From: Euptelea pleiosperma
Lineage: Eukaryota; Streptophyta; Magnoliopsida; Ranunculales; Eupteleaceae
Reading direction: 5' to 3'
Length of the DNA: 64,000 bases
NCBI GenBank assembly: GCA_035048495.1
Contig: CM068543.1
Span: 21,379,751-21,443,750, forward strand
Numbering within the stretch: the stretch's first letter is position 1; every line of letters begins with the position of its first letter. This document shows positions 11,970 to 24,617 of the stretch, piece by piece. Position numbers and translations under genes: made by a program. Below the pieces are notes generated by a model. It was given only the letters and a program-made list of their open reading frames with translations, made no database searches and was not told the origin of the DNA.

Positions 11970-12310
11970 GGTGGGAAAATGTCAACTGCCACCATTGGAT
12001 TCTCTGAATCCACGTCCGAGAGCTTTGGTGAAAATATAAGTTAACAAATTCAGGTCCTCAGAACCTGTTCCTTAAAAAAAGGGCTCAGGCTCCGAGGACC
12101 CCCTTTTTCTGACCCCTTTCAGTGTTCTTGCGCTCGGCCGTGGATTTCACGAATCCAAGGGTGGTTGTCAGCTCCGCAAAAAGTGAAAAAGTGATGCCAT
12201 GCTCAACGCTGACACCACTGTTGGATTCTTGAAATCCATGGCCGAGCATACAAACACCGAGACAGGTTAGAAAAAAGGGGGTACCCTGAACCCGACCCTA
12301 AAAAAAACCT
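11970..12310. mobile_element. Family F repeat
   Basis: Inverted and direct copies of ATTGGATTCTCTGAATCCA-like motifs and CTCGGCCGTGGATTTC, with G/C-rich ends near AAGGGGG. It is related to 5830-6008 and 63290-63390. Confidence 0.45.
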
Positions 12311-13279
12311 CCAGTATAGGTTGGGTGAGACTCATAAAACTTTTTGAAATATTGTTTTCATATCATGCGGGTCCCCATGTATAGTGGCCATTTATTTTTT
12401 TGTCACCTTCCATATTTACTGTTTTGCCAAAGACAATAATTCTTTCAGGGATGGGTACGCTAGAAATATCAATTTGTATATATAGACCATTTTAGCATTA
12501 CCCCCTCCAAAAATTAGTTGAATTTGCAAGATCCCCCCTATACCTTTAAAATTAGAGTCACCCCTTGGTCTTCAATATATTTATTTTGTTGACTAACATG
12601 GTATTGCTGAAGTGCCCCTTATAACTTACCGATATAAAACCTATCGAATCAAAATTACATGCATGTCTCGTGACCGAAATCTGAGACAAAATCTGAAGCA
12701 ATATGTCTCATAATTACTAGAAATGAGTGCAAGAAACGATACAAGAAGTGAAAACTAGAAACTAGGACTAAAAATTTCATGTGATACGAGAAATGGGAAA
12801 CGATTATGAGACGACAATGAAAATGCGCATATATGGAAACGATGATGGATATGATATGAAAAATCTCATTCTATGCCTGTGAGAGAAAGAGAGACAATAA
12901 GGAAATGAGTTTCCATCCATTCAAGAAACGGGTTTCCAATGGGGTTTTCTAATAAATAAAGAAATTTAAAAAAATTGACTTTCTTTTAAGAAATGGCAAT
13001 TTGAATAAGAAACAAGTTTCATGCTAATTATGATATGAGTCACTCTACGGGCGCCCACGTCGTTCAACTGGGCACCCACACTGAACAAAAATGCCCCTGC
13101 TCCAGTGTGGGCACCTACCCTACTCATTCGTCTCTTCTCTCTCTCCTCTTCTCTCTCTACTTTAATTCTCTCTTCTCCCCTCCAGTCTCTCCCTATCTCT
13201 CCTCTCACTCTCTTCTTCTCCTTCTCACTCCCCACATCTCTCACTCTCTCTCCCAAATAATGCTCGAACTGCACGGTTA
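12311..13279. other. Unassigned, with a pyrimidine-rich tract
   Basis: No gene. A CT-rich low-complexity tract (about 13120-13255) gives long spurious frames rich in Ser/Leu on + and Arg/Glu on -. Confidence 0.45.
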
Positions 13280-13440
13280 AAAATCAACCCGTGAAAATGA
13301 CTACAATCCGAAAGGTTTGAAATCACTAATTAGTCAAATTTTTTTGTTTGTAGGTCCACCTTGGGTTGGGCAAAACATCCATACGATCGTCAGCGGTCTC
13401 TAGGAGTTGGCATGTGGCTCATTCTGGTCTCCCCCAACGA
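13280..13440. mobile_element. Family A MITE fragment
   Basis: Right-half sequence with GAAATCACTAATTAG and GGGCAAAACATCCATACG. Confidence 0.55.
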
Positions 13441-14176
13441 CTAAAACTTTGATGACAGGGCCTTGTCATCAAGGTCGATGACGGGGCTCAATATGAGCTA
13501 CATGGCACACTCTTAGAGGACTCTGACCGTATCCCTAGGTGGACCTACAAACCAATAATCAGCTTGATTAGCAATTTCAAACCTTTGGATCTTTGTACCT
13601 CAAAAAATGGTCAATAATGTTCAAATTCACACGGTTAAAATCAAGGTTTAAAGGAGGCCATTTTAACGGTTAAACGGACTGGGGCGTTACCGTTTAAACC
13701 GTTAAAACGGATTGAAACAGTCAGGGGCAAAAATGGAAAAAAATGGAATTAAATGGATTTTAACAGTTTTAACGATTTTAACGGAAAAAAAATGGAAAAA
13801 GTGGCGCTGAAATTCAAATTTTGAAATTGAAAATTTTTTAAAAAAAATAGAATTTAACAGAAATTAAACGGATTTAACGGCCATTTTTTTTCACAAAATT
13901 TTTCAAAATTGAACGGCCGTTTTATTCAAAACCGATAAAACGTGTTTAAACGGTTTTAACGGAAACGGGCTTGGGGCGTTACTGTTTAAACGGCCATTTT
14001 TAAAACCATGGTTAAAATGAACCCATGACAATAATTCTAATCCAAAGCCTAGAAATCACTAATGGGGCTGATTTTTGGTTTGTAGGTCCACCTAGGGATT
14101 GGCCAAACATCCATATGATCAGAGTCCTCTAAGAGTGCCACGTGGCTCATATTGAGCCCTGTCATCAAAGTTTTAC
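13441..14176. mobile_element. Complete family A foldback MITE, interrupted by a hAT-type MITE
   Basis: The ends AAAACTTTGATGACAGGG and CCCTGTCATCAAAGTTTT are exact complements. GGCTCAATATGAGC and TGGCACACTCTTAG are repeated inverted at the other end. This copy best defines family A at about 360 bp after removing the insertion at 13643-14010. Confidence 0.75.
13643..14010. mobile_element. hAT-type MITE, TSD GTTAAAAT
   Basis: A 368-bp foldback rich in TTTAACGG. The ends are CAAGGTTTAAAGG and TTTTAAAACCATG. A perfect 8-bp duplication GTTAAAAT lies at 13635-13642 and 14011-14018, fitting the hAT preference nTnnnnAn. It sits inside the family A copy. Confidence 0.88.
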
Positions 14177-14189
14177 TATCCCCCAACTT

Positions 14190-14690
14190 CTCCAACCAAG
14201 AGTTGGGCGTACTTATGAAGACAAGTCATGGGCAGTTTAGTAAAAACAGCGTGTTGCTTTCTCATCATCGTATCTTACATCGACACGCGTACAGAGAAAC
14301 GTGTCGAGCTACGGCGAAATATTACTTAGTGTATTTTTCTGTCCAAGTGTCGTCGACACGTATACATGGTATAAGTCGGAAACTGTACGGCGTTTGAATG
14401 GGAAGAGAAACGAGTTTTCAGGTAATTATGGTATATCTACAAGGGTTAGGCGTACTTTTCAGGACAACTCCTGGGCAGTTTAGTAAAAACAGCGTCTTGC
14501 TTTATCATCCTCGTATCTTACCATCCACACGCGTCAACCGAAATGTGTCCAGATTATGACGCGAAGCTACTGTTCCTTCGTGTATTTTCTGTCCAACTGT
14601 CGACACGTATACATCGTACAAGTAGGGAGATGTACGGTCAACAGCGGTAAAAATGCGATACGGCACTGGAAAAGTTTTGCCGTCAATCTT
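14190..14690 (+). repeat. Tandem duplication, period 243 bp
   Basis: TGGGCAGTTTAGTAAAAACA occurs at 14229 and 14472, and GTCGACACGTATACAT recurs downstream in both copies. Each unit also has ACACGCGT and TGTCGACA blocks that can pair. It may be the terminal part of an unknown element. No protein is evident. Confidence 0.75.
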
Positions 14691-14817
14691 CTGCGTCACC
14701 TGGGCCGTACATTTTCGCTAATTATAAGTCGACACGTTGCTTGCTTTGTGCTCCTTTGACAGCCAAGTCTCGTTTGAAGCTACATTACACGAGTAAAACT
14801 TGTATCACAAGAAATTG

Positions 14818-14940
14818 AAAATCACACAATCACAAGCCAATGAGTTCTCGGCCCGTACACAAGTGCTTTGCAACGTACCTATGTGCTTTTGCTTTTTAGG
14901 TGTACGTGCCAAGAACTCATTGGCTGTGATTGTGTGATTT
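14818..14940. repeat. 41-bp-arm hairpin upstream of the SEP-like promoter
   Basis: The left arm (14818-14860, with GCCAATGAGTTCT) pairs with the right arm (14899-14940, with AAGAACTCATTGGC). There is one bulge and two mismatches, and the loop is about 38 nt. It resembles a microRNA precursor or a small foldback element. Confidence 0.75.
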
Positions 14941-15174
14941 GCAATCCGGTTGTGACAGAAGTTTACTCACATTACACTAGTTCTCAGTGGAGTTAACGGT
15001 AACCTCGTGTCTTGGACAATTGCAAAATAAACTCCCAAATATTTCCAGCCAATTGCGAAATTGCCCTCACATCCCTAATCAATAAAAATCGTCATTATTA
15101 TATATTAATTAATAATTGACAAGAAAAAACGCTTTATACAAAAGATAGATGATGTGGTGATGTCATATTACAAA

Positions 15175-15485
15175 GTTTTAGGTTATTTTAGTAACACCCC
15201 CATGAAATTTGAAAGTAATTAGTAATATCCCCTTATACTTTCAAACTTTAGGATTACCCCCCTTGACCTAGTTTAACCGTGGTTGAGTTAAGTTCAAACG
15301 GACTTGAATCTCACGTTGTTAGCATTGTATTTGCAATATAATCGTCCCTACGTAGGTACATTAACAGGTGCATGATGCATGTCACTTTTTAACATTAGTC
15401 AAATGATGGTTAAACTAGTTTAAGAGGGGTAATCTAAAAGTTTGAAAGTGTACAATTGGTATTACTAAAATACCCCAAGTTAATT
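15175..15485. mobile_element. Foldback MITE
   Basis: The ends carry GGTTATTTTAGTAACACCC on the left and an imperfect complement with TTACTAAAATACCCC on the right. A TTTCAAACTTTAGGATTACC block is also inverted. A related fragment lies near 58025-58110. No target duplication could be fixed. Confidence 0.6.
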
Positions 15486-16034
15486 TTATGACATTTATAT
15501 GCAAAAATCATCATGGAAAACTTATTTAGGGCAATCATACAGAGCCTACATCTATACGTAATTTTTTTATACAGTAGAAGAGAAATTAGGTCGTTCTAGA
15601 ATTACCTTATTTCAAAATCGGAATTGAAACTGAGAGGACCCGAAACAATGTGTATAACAGAATATGGTGTCTGGAATTGACCCGTCGATGTTCCTATTAC
15701 ACCATGCCCCTATTTTTGCCAAATTTGCGATCCATATTCTTTTTATTTTTATTTTTTCTCAAGGTAATTGGTAACTATCGATTCTAGTTCTTGTACTGAA
15801 ACAAATAGCCCGAAAATCGGATAATTTGGACGACGTCCTGCCGAGTAATAAAATTAATTTTGTTTTCTGCCAAGTAGCCCCTAGTCTTATTTATTTATTT
15901 TTAATTTTTTGAAGGATAAACCCCTAATCTAGAACGGCAGAGATAGGCTTTATTATATTCCTTCCTTTTTATTTGTGGAATTATATTCCTACCTATGATA
16001 TTAAATATAATTATTGACGAGGGAAATAAAATAT

Positions 16035-16044
16035 CCTAAAAAGG
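16035..16044. promoter_or_regulatory. CArG box (MADS-domain binding site)
   Basis: CCTAAAAAGG fits the CC(A/T)6GG consensus exactly and lies 449 bp upstream of the start codon. MADS proteins bind this motif, so auto- or cross-regulation by floral quartets is plausible. Binding itself is an inference. Confidence 0.6.
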
Positions 16045-16133
16045 TTTCGTGACCATCTAGTAAAAGAACAGGGGCATTGTGGTCATTAGAAAGCAATCCA
16101 TCTTTGATATTAGGGTTTACAAATAGTAAACTG

Positions 16134-16141
16134 ACACGTGG
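16134..16141. promoter_or_regulatory. G-box / ABRE-like element
   Basis: ACACGTGG contains the CACGTG core bound by bZIP and bHLH factors. It is about 350 bp upstream of the ATG. It is a sequence match only. Confidence 0.4.
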
Positions 16142-16492
16142 AATCCGTAAAGTTTAATGTTTTAAGGTTGGAGTTGACGTTAGAAGCAATAAAATAATAA
16201 AAAAAAAAGGGAAAAATCACAAATCACAAATCACGACTGAAAGAAAACACCCACTTTTCTTTTTGCAAAGCCGAGGAAGAAGATAAAAGGAGAAAAAGGC
16301 CAATCCCAGTTCCAAGGGTTTCTCATTTCTCTCTTGCACTCACTCTTCAGTTCTCTTTCGGGAGCAAGACCAGTCTACTTCACAAAAGAAGATCACCGAG
16401 AGAAACTCAAAACCCTATATTTTATACATTTTTTTCTTAAAACAAGCTCAGAGACAGATCTTGAGAGAGAAACTAGAATTTAAAACGAAAAA

Positions 16493-16677
16493 ATGGGAAG
16501 AGGGAGAGTAGAGCTGAAGAGGATTGAGAACAAGATTAATCGTCAGGTCACGTTCGCTAAGAGAAGGAATGGTCTTCTTAAGAAGGCTTATGAGCTTTCC
16601 ATTCTCTGCGATGCTGAGGTTGGTCTCATCATCTTCTCTAACCGGGGCAAGCTCTATGAGTTCTGCAGCAGCAATAG
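16493..16677 (+). CDS. SEP1-like: Exon 1: MADS domain
   Basis: 185 nt, coding residues 1-61 plus two bases of codon 62. It covers the whole MADS domain, ending in KLYEFCSSN. The start is the first ATG of the conserved [10 protein letters not shown] sequence and has A at -3. The donor is GTATGC at 16678. Confidence 0.96.
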
Positions 16678-19600
16678 GTATGCTCTCTCTGTGTGTGTCT
16701 TTGGCTGTTTCTCTTTCCATGAATCGATTCATTGAGCTCAGGGTTTTTGTGATTTTTGGTTTTTTAGTTCTATTAATAAGTAAACTAAAGATCTGATATA
16801 ACGGATTATTTTGTTCAGCTTTGATGAGATTGATTGAAAGAAGTTCACTATTTTTTGTCTTAGGTTCTCAGATTTTCTGTACTTTATGATTAGGTTTGAT
16901 TTTTATCCTTCTTTTTCGTTTGTTTTTTTATCTTGCGTGATCCGAGTCAGTATGGAGCCTTTTCGTGTTTTGTGCCATGGAGATCTGTTGATGTTTTTCA
17001 TTTTTTTTATTGCTTTGTTTCTGTAATTCTTGTTGAGAGTGAAAATCAGTTATTTGATTGAATTTTCTGAGGCTTTGTGATGGATTTAGATGATGATTTG
17101 TGTAAATCGTTATTTTTCATCTCTTGTTTCTTTGTCTTCTCGGATTCAAAATTGGATTTCTTAATAATGATCTTGATGTCTACTTACTGATCATTCTATG
17201 AATGCCTAACACCGTGGACTGTTTCATAGTTGAGATTTTATTTTAATGTCCAGAGGTTAGTGGTGCAAAATCCGTGCTTCTTTGACGTTCTAGACTTTAT
17301 TTCGACCTAGTTTACTTTGGTTTTGATGTTTGAGAGACTTCTTAACTGTTAAAGTTAATATTTTTTTTATTTTTGTTTAATCTTTCTTACATTTTTTAGA
17401 CTGGTCATCTTACTGGATCCATTAATGGCTGCTTCTTTAGTATGTACGACTTTCTACAGACTCATTATCTTTTGTCATACCGACCTTAGAATGAGGAGCT
17501 CGTGCTTGAGGCTAAGATTTGATTTGGTTAATTTTTTTTTCCGAATCACTTTAGGTTTTCTAGTTACTCAAAGATTGCTTATTGTCATTTTCGTAAGAAT
17601 TTCAAGAAGGTAAATCTGCTGAGAGGAGATTAGTGTTGGAGGGTATTATAGCTCTTGGACTTTCTTGTGATTTGAAAATTTATAAGGTAAAAAAGTTGTG
17701 ATCAGTACAACGTTTATAGTTTCTTGTGATCAGTATATCTCGGAATTTCTTGTGATATCTGAATCTATATTTCTGTCCTCCTTGCTGATTTTGGACATGT
17801 TATTTTTTATTATTATTAAGTGATGAGTCTTTCTACTTGCATGGGTTGTTTACATAAACTAGTAAGAAATCCTAGTGTCAACTGATGGTCTCATATTGAC
17901 TTACTTAGGATGGTTAAAAGGCCACTAGTGATAATTTCTGTTCTCTTGGATCCATGTGAGATCATACCTGCAAAAAATAAAGAGGAAATGAGGTCTTATA
18001 TGAATCAAATGTGAGTGAGACTTTATAATTTGAAAATAATTCTCCATGTAGTTTTTATACATTATGAAGATGAGTTTTGACTGCCAAAGAGATTATATTT
18101 TATTCAGAAGAATCTAATATCCTCCCCTACATCAATAAATTATTAGCCTGTGCCCTAATGACCTATTCTTCTAAATAGGGGAGTACTCATGTTGGACAAA
18201 TGTCAAATTCCGACACTCCACGAATTCTAGTTCAGACGTTTTTGGATTTATTTTGTTTCTCTTTTCTTACTTATAAGCATAGTCATAAAAATATATGATT
18301 TTTTTTTAAATTCAATTTTTTTTGAATTCACGAATCAATCGTCGATTTTGCCAATTAATCAGCATAGACCCTTTTTTTTTTACCTTCTGATTTCAATTTT
18401 ACCGACTTTTGAATTTTGATTATGAATCATGAATCATGAATCATGAGTTATAACTTATTATTATGGAATTATAGATGTGTTTTTCATCATATAAATATGT
18501 TTTGTTAAAAATAACATTTCTAACTTTAAATATGCCATGATATATATTTTTTATAATTTGGTTGACTTTACCCAAATTATAAGATTTATTGCAAAATCCC
18601 AACTTTGTGATTATGCTTGCAAGATATAGTTAACATTTACAAAAGTTTATAATTCTACTTTTCTCGTTGAAGTTTTTTTATGTAGTGAATTGAATAACAT
18701 TATGTGTCTCTTGCATTATATATCTCATCAAATGGTCCATTAATATCTTTTATTGTATAAATAATTACCTCATTTTACTAGTTATTTCTAGGGTTGTCCA
18801 TGAATCCTATTTCTTGGGTTTGCCAAATCTGACACTTTGTAGTTGTGTTGGACTACAACACCCATACCCGCATCAACGCAACATAGTCGACATATCATAC
18901 TTTAATTAACTGATATTGTTCTCTAATCCTCAACTGATCCTTTTAAGTGTACATTTTCATTAATTTTATATCTTGTTTTCAAATGAAAACCTAAATCATA
19001 CATAAATAAAACATAAACGAATGGATCTTGACATGGAAGCTCGTTTGATAATTCTAGTGCAGCGGGCGATTTCGATTCCAATTGTTGGAATTCTGAGCTC
19101 CATTAGATCTTAAAATTGCCCTATCCATTTTCCCTGCCATGGTCACTGAAGGGTTCATTCGAGGCTACTCTTGGACCACGAAATAGGTCAGGGTTTCTAA
19201 GAGATTTACTCTCTCTCTCTCTCATATGCAAAACGAGACGTCCTTATTCATCCGTTCTCCTTATTTTCATGTTATCGTTCCTCCTATATATATATATATA
19301 TACCTTCTGTTCTTTTCTCATTTTTGTAGTCTTTATTCTTCACTTTTACACAAGAAAAGAAGATAGGACATGGACTGTTACAGTACATGTAAAGAACTTT
19401 TTTTTTTGGGTACTAACGCCGCATGGTTAGAGATTACCAATCGGGCTGGTTTTTGGTGTACGTCCATCAGGGGTGGGCCAATTATTTAGGGTCAGAATGA
19501 GTGCCACAAGGCACATTTTGAACATCCCGCAACTTTGGAACGAGAAAGAACTTCAGCAAAAGTTTGTCCATGTAGAAAGAGCGTACGTCAGTGCTAAATA

Positions 19601-22600
19601 TGTTTTGAGCATGCTGTCTGATTTTCATCATTTTATTGACTGATGGCCTCTTCGACTTGACATGGCTTCAAAATCTCATTAACCGAACGTACATAACAGC
19701 TTGAGCTGTCTTTTTTTATTTGGAATGGTCAATAAAAGTATGGCCATGTTGTCCTTTGGCCCACGAGTTGAGATCATCCAATGATTTTTCTTTCAGGCGA
19801 TGTTTAATAGAAGCAATCGCCCATGCATTAGACTGTCCGGATACCCGAGATTGTTTGCCATGTGTTTTTGAGGTTGTCGTACTTCTATATTATAGCATTA
19901 CTTGTATTATCACATCATATCCCACTTAGAAAACCACACTAGAATGGCAGATTTGGATGTGGTGTCCATATTTTTTTGTGATCTAGAGATCATGATTCAA
20001 GGTTTCAATTATTCTCACAATTTTCTGGGTGAAACACTTCGTCTCAAGGTTAAGGATAATCTGAATGAAACATTGGACTTTTTTTTTTTTACAAGTAAAA
20101 TGATTTATTAATGAGGGCTTTTGGAGGCAAAGAAAACCTACCAAAACGCTAAAGCAGCAAACCAACAACAAAAATATTAAAACTATCGTACACTCTCTCT
20201 TCATCCCTCGCACTACTTACAAGTCCGCCCCATTTAAAAACGATGTCTTCAAAAGAAATGCATTTCATTCCCTTCCTCAATATTCGACTCAGTCCAATAG
20301 TAAACCAAAGCTTGAATCTCGAGAATAAGCTGCTCCGTCTGCAGGCTTTTACTCTCAAACACCCTATTGTCTTCGAATGGCTCAATGTATCTCATAATTT
20401 CCTTAGTTTGTATCGTATTGTTTCAAGGCTTCAAGTAATAACAGTTATACTTACAAAATGCTAGAGACACAGCTGAGTGAAGTTAGAGATAGAGTAATGA
20501 ATATGAGATATACCATTTTATTTCCAATATATCTCACCAATTAGGATGTGTTTAAGATAAGATTAGATAATAAGAAATTATCTATTATTAAAGATTATAG
20601 ACTCTTGATTCTATATAAAGCCATGATTAGGTTATGTATTAATGATTTAACTGAATTTCGATAAAGCATGCTCCCTTTCACGGTATCAAAGCAGGTCATC
20701 CAGCCCATGTTTTGATCCCTACTCGTGATTGCCGCTCTTCTAACAAGCATCATCGATGCTGCTCATCAAGTTTGAACATTTAAGACTCTGCACTCAACCT
20801 ATAGTCATGTTTACCCGTATACTCAGTTCTTTGTTTTTCTTCTCATTGTGCAGAGTCAACTCAATTCTGTACATAAACCCATAATTAGGGTTTATATAAT
20901 GATTCAAGTTATTCTTAATAAAGTTCGCTATCTTTCATGATATCTAAGTAAGTCATCCCACCCATGGTTCATATATAGTTTCGGCCGAAATCGCAAAATT
21001 TCGCCCATTTCTTTTCGATTTCGTTATAGGACGAAACTACATACGTTTCGGCTAGTTTTGTCCGAAACCAAATGATACTCCTTATGTGAAAATTTGCACT
21101 AACATATCATTTCGGTTTTATGAAGTTAGTCTGAAATTGAATGATACTGTGTACTTTTAACCATGATCTGACCTATGTTCGGATCATTAATATTGTTTGA
21201 TGCTCATCCATCGAGCCGCATCAATGCTGTCGTCTGGTTCGGTGTTCTGAGTGCAGTAATTGAGGTTGTGAGAGGATGAAGAGGATATCGAGAGGTGCTA
21301 CATGAGCTCTCAGGGATGCACCACAAGCTTAACTCTCTCTATCTACTATTTATGTGCATACATTGTACATACTAACTTTCCTCTTTTTGTCATACTCTCT
21401 TACTTCTCATCTGAGGAAGATTTAAAGACAAAGAGCTGGGACTAAAAGACAAAAATCTCTCTTCCTACTCACTCGCATGCTATTTATAGCATGCAATGAC
21501 AAGACTAAAAGACAAAAGATTAAAGACAAAAATCTATCTTATCAAAACAAGTGTGAATAATTGATGTACCATTTGTTGGTGGTGGATGTGCCATGTGTTG
21601 GTGTAGGTACAAGTACAACACCTGGTAATTAAACATGTAGATACTGCACATGCAAAGAGTATAAATGCTCTCAATGGATATGTTATGGTGTTGTGCACAT
21701 TATAAATGAATAAGGTGTAATTTAATGATGTTATGTACCTACAATAGCTCCTTCTTGGAGGTAGAGCTCATTAGGACGCGATGGTCTGCCTCTGTGAAAG
21801 ATTGAAAGAAGGTTTTGTCAAACAAGACATGGGGGAAGGACTGTAAGTGGGACGATTGTGGAACTAATATTTCATGTGAGCGTGTCAATTAAAGGGCTAT
21901 ACTGTGAGATTGAATTGATCAAGAGGCTTTCCCTTGTGAGCGGATCAATCGAATGACTCTCCATGTACGTGAGTGAGTTGATCGAAGGGTCATTCTTGTG
22001 TTAGCAAGTCGATTGGCGAACTATTTGTAAGCTTCACTGTGTGATGGGACCATCTAAGAAGTGAGGAGTATATGATTGTATTATGCCTATTGTAGTTCCA
22101 CAAGTTCGAGCCGTCAGGGGGTAGCTATACTATATGATTTGTAAGTGAATATTTTCAAATCTAGGCAAATGCTACTCAGGTGAATAGTGCACAAATGAAT
22201 AGTATATATATGAACAGTACTTGTATGAATAGTGTGTGCACAAATAGTGTTAAGATGAATAATTTTGGTGAACAATGCTCAGATGACTAGTGTTAGGATG
22301 ATATAGTGCGAGCATTAATAATGCTCAGATTAATAATATTCAAACGAATAGTACTAAGGTGACTAGTATTTAAGAGAATAGTGTTGGGATGAATAGCATT
22401 AGGATGAATAGTGCTAAAGATGAAGTATAGTAGTCAGGTGAATAGTATCTGTACGAACGGTTCTTCGCCTAGTTATTTAAGTGTTCTCGGATATATAGGT
22501 GAGTTTAACCATGCTCTATCCTTCTAGGAAAAAGAATCTTAGGTTCTATTATGCATACAGAATATACTAATGCACAAATGCCAATGTTATCATTCACTTT

Positions 22601-24580
22601 TTCCTAAGGAAATGATGTGGAAGCATTCTACTTAGTAGTCCCCAGCTACACCGGATTAGTAGAGAGAGCCAGAGAATGCAGACCTCACAAAATTAGCTTA
22701 AGATCTATTCTATTTTAACTAGAAATTTATTTTTTCAGAAGTTAATTATGATTATTTAACTTGGTTCGAAATTTTTGTTAGTTTTTAAAATTAGATTAAA
22801 AAGTTTTATAATTTTATTAGTATAATTTTAGGGGAGTTTGGAAAGTTAGGACTTCAGAATTTTATAAATAGGATTGTAATCTTCTTGATCTTCTCTTCTA
22901 TGTTTTATTTTTGGTACTATTCACAGTACTGTTCACGGGTACCACGAGAAGATGATGAAGAAGTAGAGACACAACGTCGTCTTCATCTTCGAAGCCACTA
23001 TTGGAGAACTGAGGTTTTTTAAAATAAAGAAAAAGAAAAAAAGTTCTAGTCCAAGTATATTTGGAAGAATATGGAGTAATTTGTTTTTTAAGAGCGATTT
23101 CAATTCCAAAAAAACATTACATGATGAGATGTCTTGCAAGGAAGAGTGATTCTTCTTCGAAAATCAAAAATTTCCAAGATGAAGATTGATTGAAGACCTG
23201 GTAATATTTCTCCTATGAAAAGGTTAGGTGTGAAGTCAAGGAAGTGATTCTCATCTATCTAAAGGCCTAGATCAATTGTCTTTCTTGTTGTCTGCATCTG
23301 TATTTGAAGTCGACTTATTTTCAACCAGGAGGGTTTGATGTGGGAGCATTTTACTTGATAGTCCACAGCTACTTGGACATCCTGAACTGTAGGTTTGTCT
23401 TTGCTTTATGAGGGAAGACTTTTACTTTTACCTTTGAAAGTAAAGAGGCTTTTAATTGTATCACGTGTGTGGCACTACCGATTGTTGCTTTATAATAGTA
23501 TGGATAGGTAGAATTTTAAGAGAATTAGAAAAGTTAGGACAATGTATATTGATAGCTGAATAGGGTTCTAGAAGATAGAACACATTTGGTATAATGTGGC
23601 TTCATCCCACAGATGGTGCACATAATTCATGGTAGCCATACAATTATCTTGGGATTCGCATACACCCATTGGGTGGTTGAAACTGGTGGCACATCATTCC
23701 ACAAACATAAAAGTGCAAAACATTAGAGGATAGAAGCATATATATGCTAAAAAATTATATTTATATACAAGTGTGAATAATGGATGTACAATGTGTTGGT
23801 GGTGGATGTGCCATGCTTTAATGTTGGGTACAACTATTAGAGAATACATAGTGATAATGTGTGTGAGATACACCATATCATTATAGATTCTCACAGTTTT
23901 TCAAGATTAAGATAATATCTTATTACTAATTAGGATATTCTGCTAGATTAGCTTCTATCTTTAATCTTGTTTATCTCTATAAAAACCTTTGGTTAGTCAT
24001 TTATTTAATCCAAGTTTATTAATAATATGATTTTCTATCATGGTATCAGAGTGGATCATCCAACAGCCTGCGCTCAACTGATCTTCTCTTGGTCCACTAT
24101 TCTTTTGAGGGCAACACCCTTGTTGCCTGTCGAGCCTAATATATTTTAGGTTTAAATCCATTCACTACTACCATTGATGAAGCAATTTTCGTTCGCCCAG
24201 CACCTCCATAGCAACCATCGCCGTTCATGTGCTACTGCAATCTCCACTTTCGTAAACCTCCATCTTAGGCATTCCGCTGGTTCTCCCTTATTAATGCCAA
24301 ACCATTCGGCTATAATCTTCAAAGAAAAATAGCCATGAGTTGTTGCTGTCCAGCCACCTTCTATGTCACCGTATCTAATGTCTTGAATCACCATATCTGG
24401 CGACCAATCTCTTCCCAATCTTTTTGTTACCCAATAAGGATAACCTCCCTTTTTGGTTTCTCTCAATGAAATATGAAGAAAAACAAAACTATTTTCTCTT
24501 TGGGCTCGTGTTCAATCACTCTCTCTCACTCTCCTTTATAAGTTTCTCCCCATCTTGGCTTAAGCTTAGCCTATCCTTCC

Positions 24581-24617
<37 letters not shown>

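Larger units (their letters stand above)
15490..16492 (+). promoter_or_regulatory. Promoter and 5' leader of the SEP-like gene
   Basis: This is AT-rich sequence between a MITE (15175-15485) and the ATG, without visible transposon structure. It holds a CArG box at 16035-16044 and an ACACGTGG G-box/ABRE-like site at 16134-16141. From about 16310 a CT-rich stretch typical of plant 5' leaders begins. The transcription start cannot be fixed from sequence. A TATA-like run at about 16415 would give a very short leader, so the start may lie further upstream, near 16300. Confidence 0.6.

Noticed and set aside
12966..13280. Open frames of 102 and 81 codons on opposite strands
   Set aside because: Low-complexity artefact of the CT-rich tract: Arg/Glu-rich on one strand, Ser/Leu-rich on the other.
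16448..16796. Antisense and shifted frames over exon 1 of the MADS gene, including a 90-codon + frame
   Set aside because: Shadows of the conserved MADS exon in other frames; the extensions run into intron 1.
24152..24466. 104-codon minus-strand frame in intron 1
   Set aside because: Lies in the non-coding interior of the LTR-retroelement piece; no gag-pol motif is visible in it and the related element at 51.5-54.9 kb has no matching gene.
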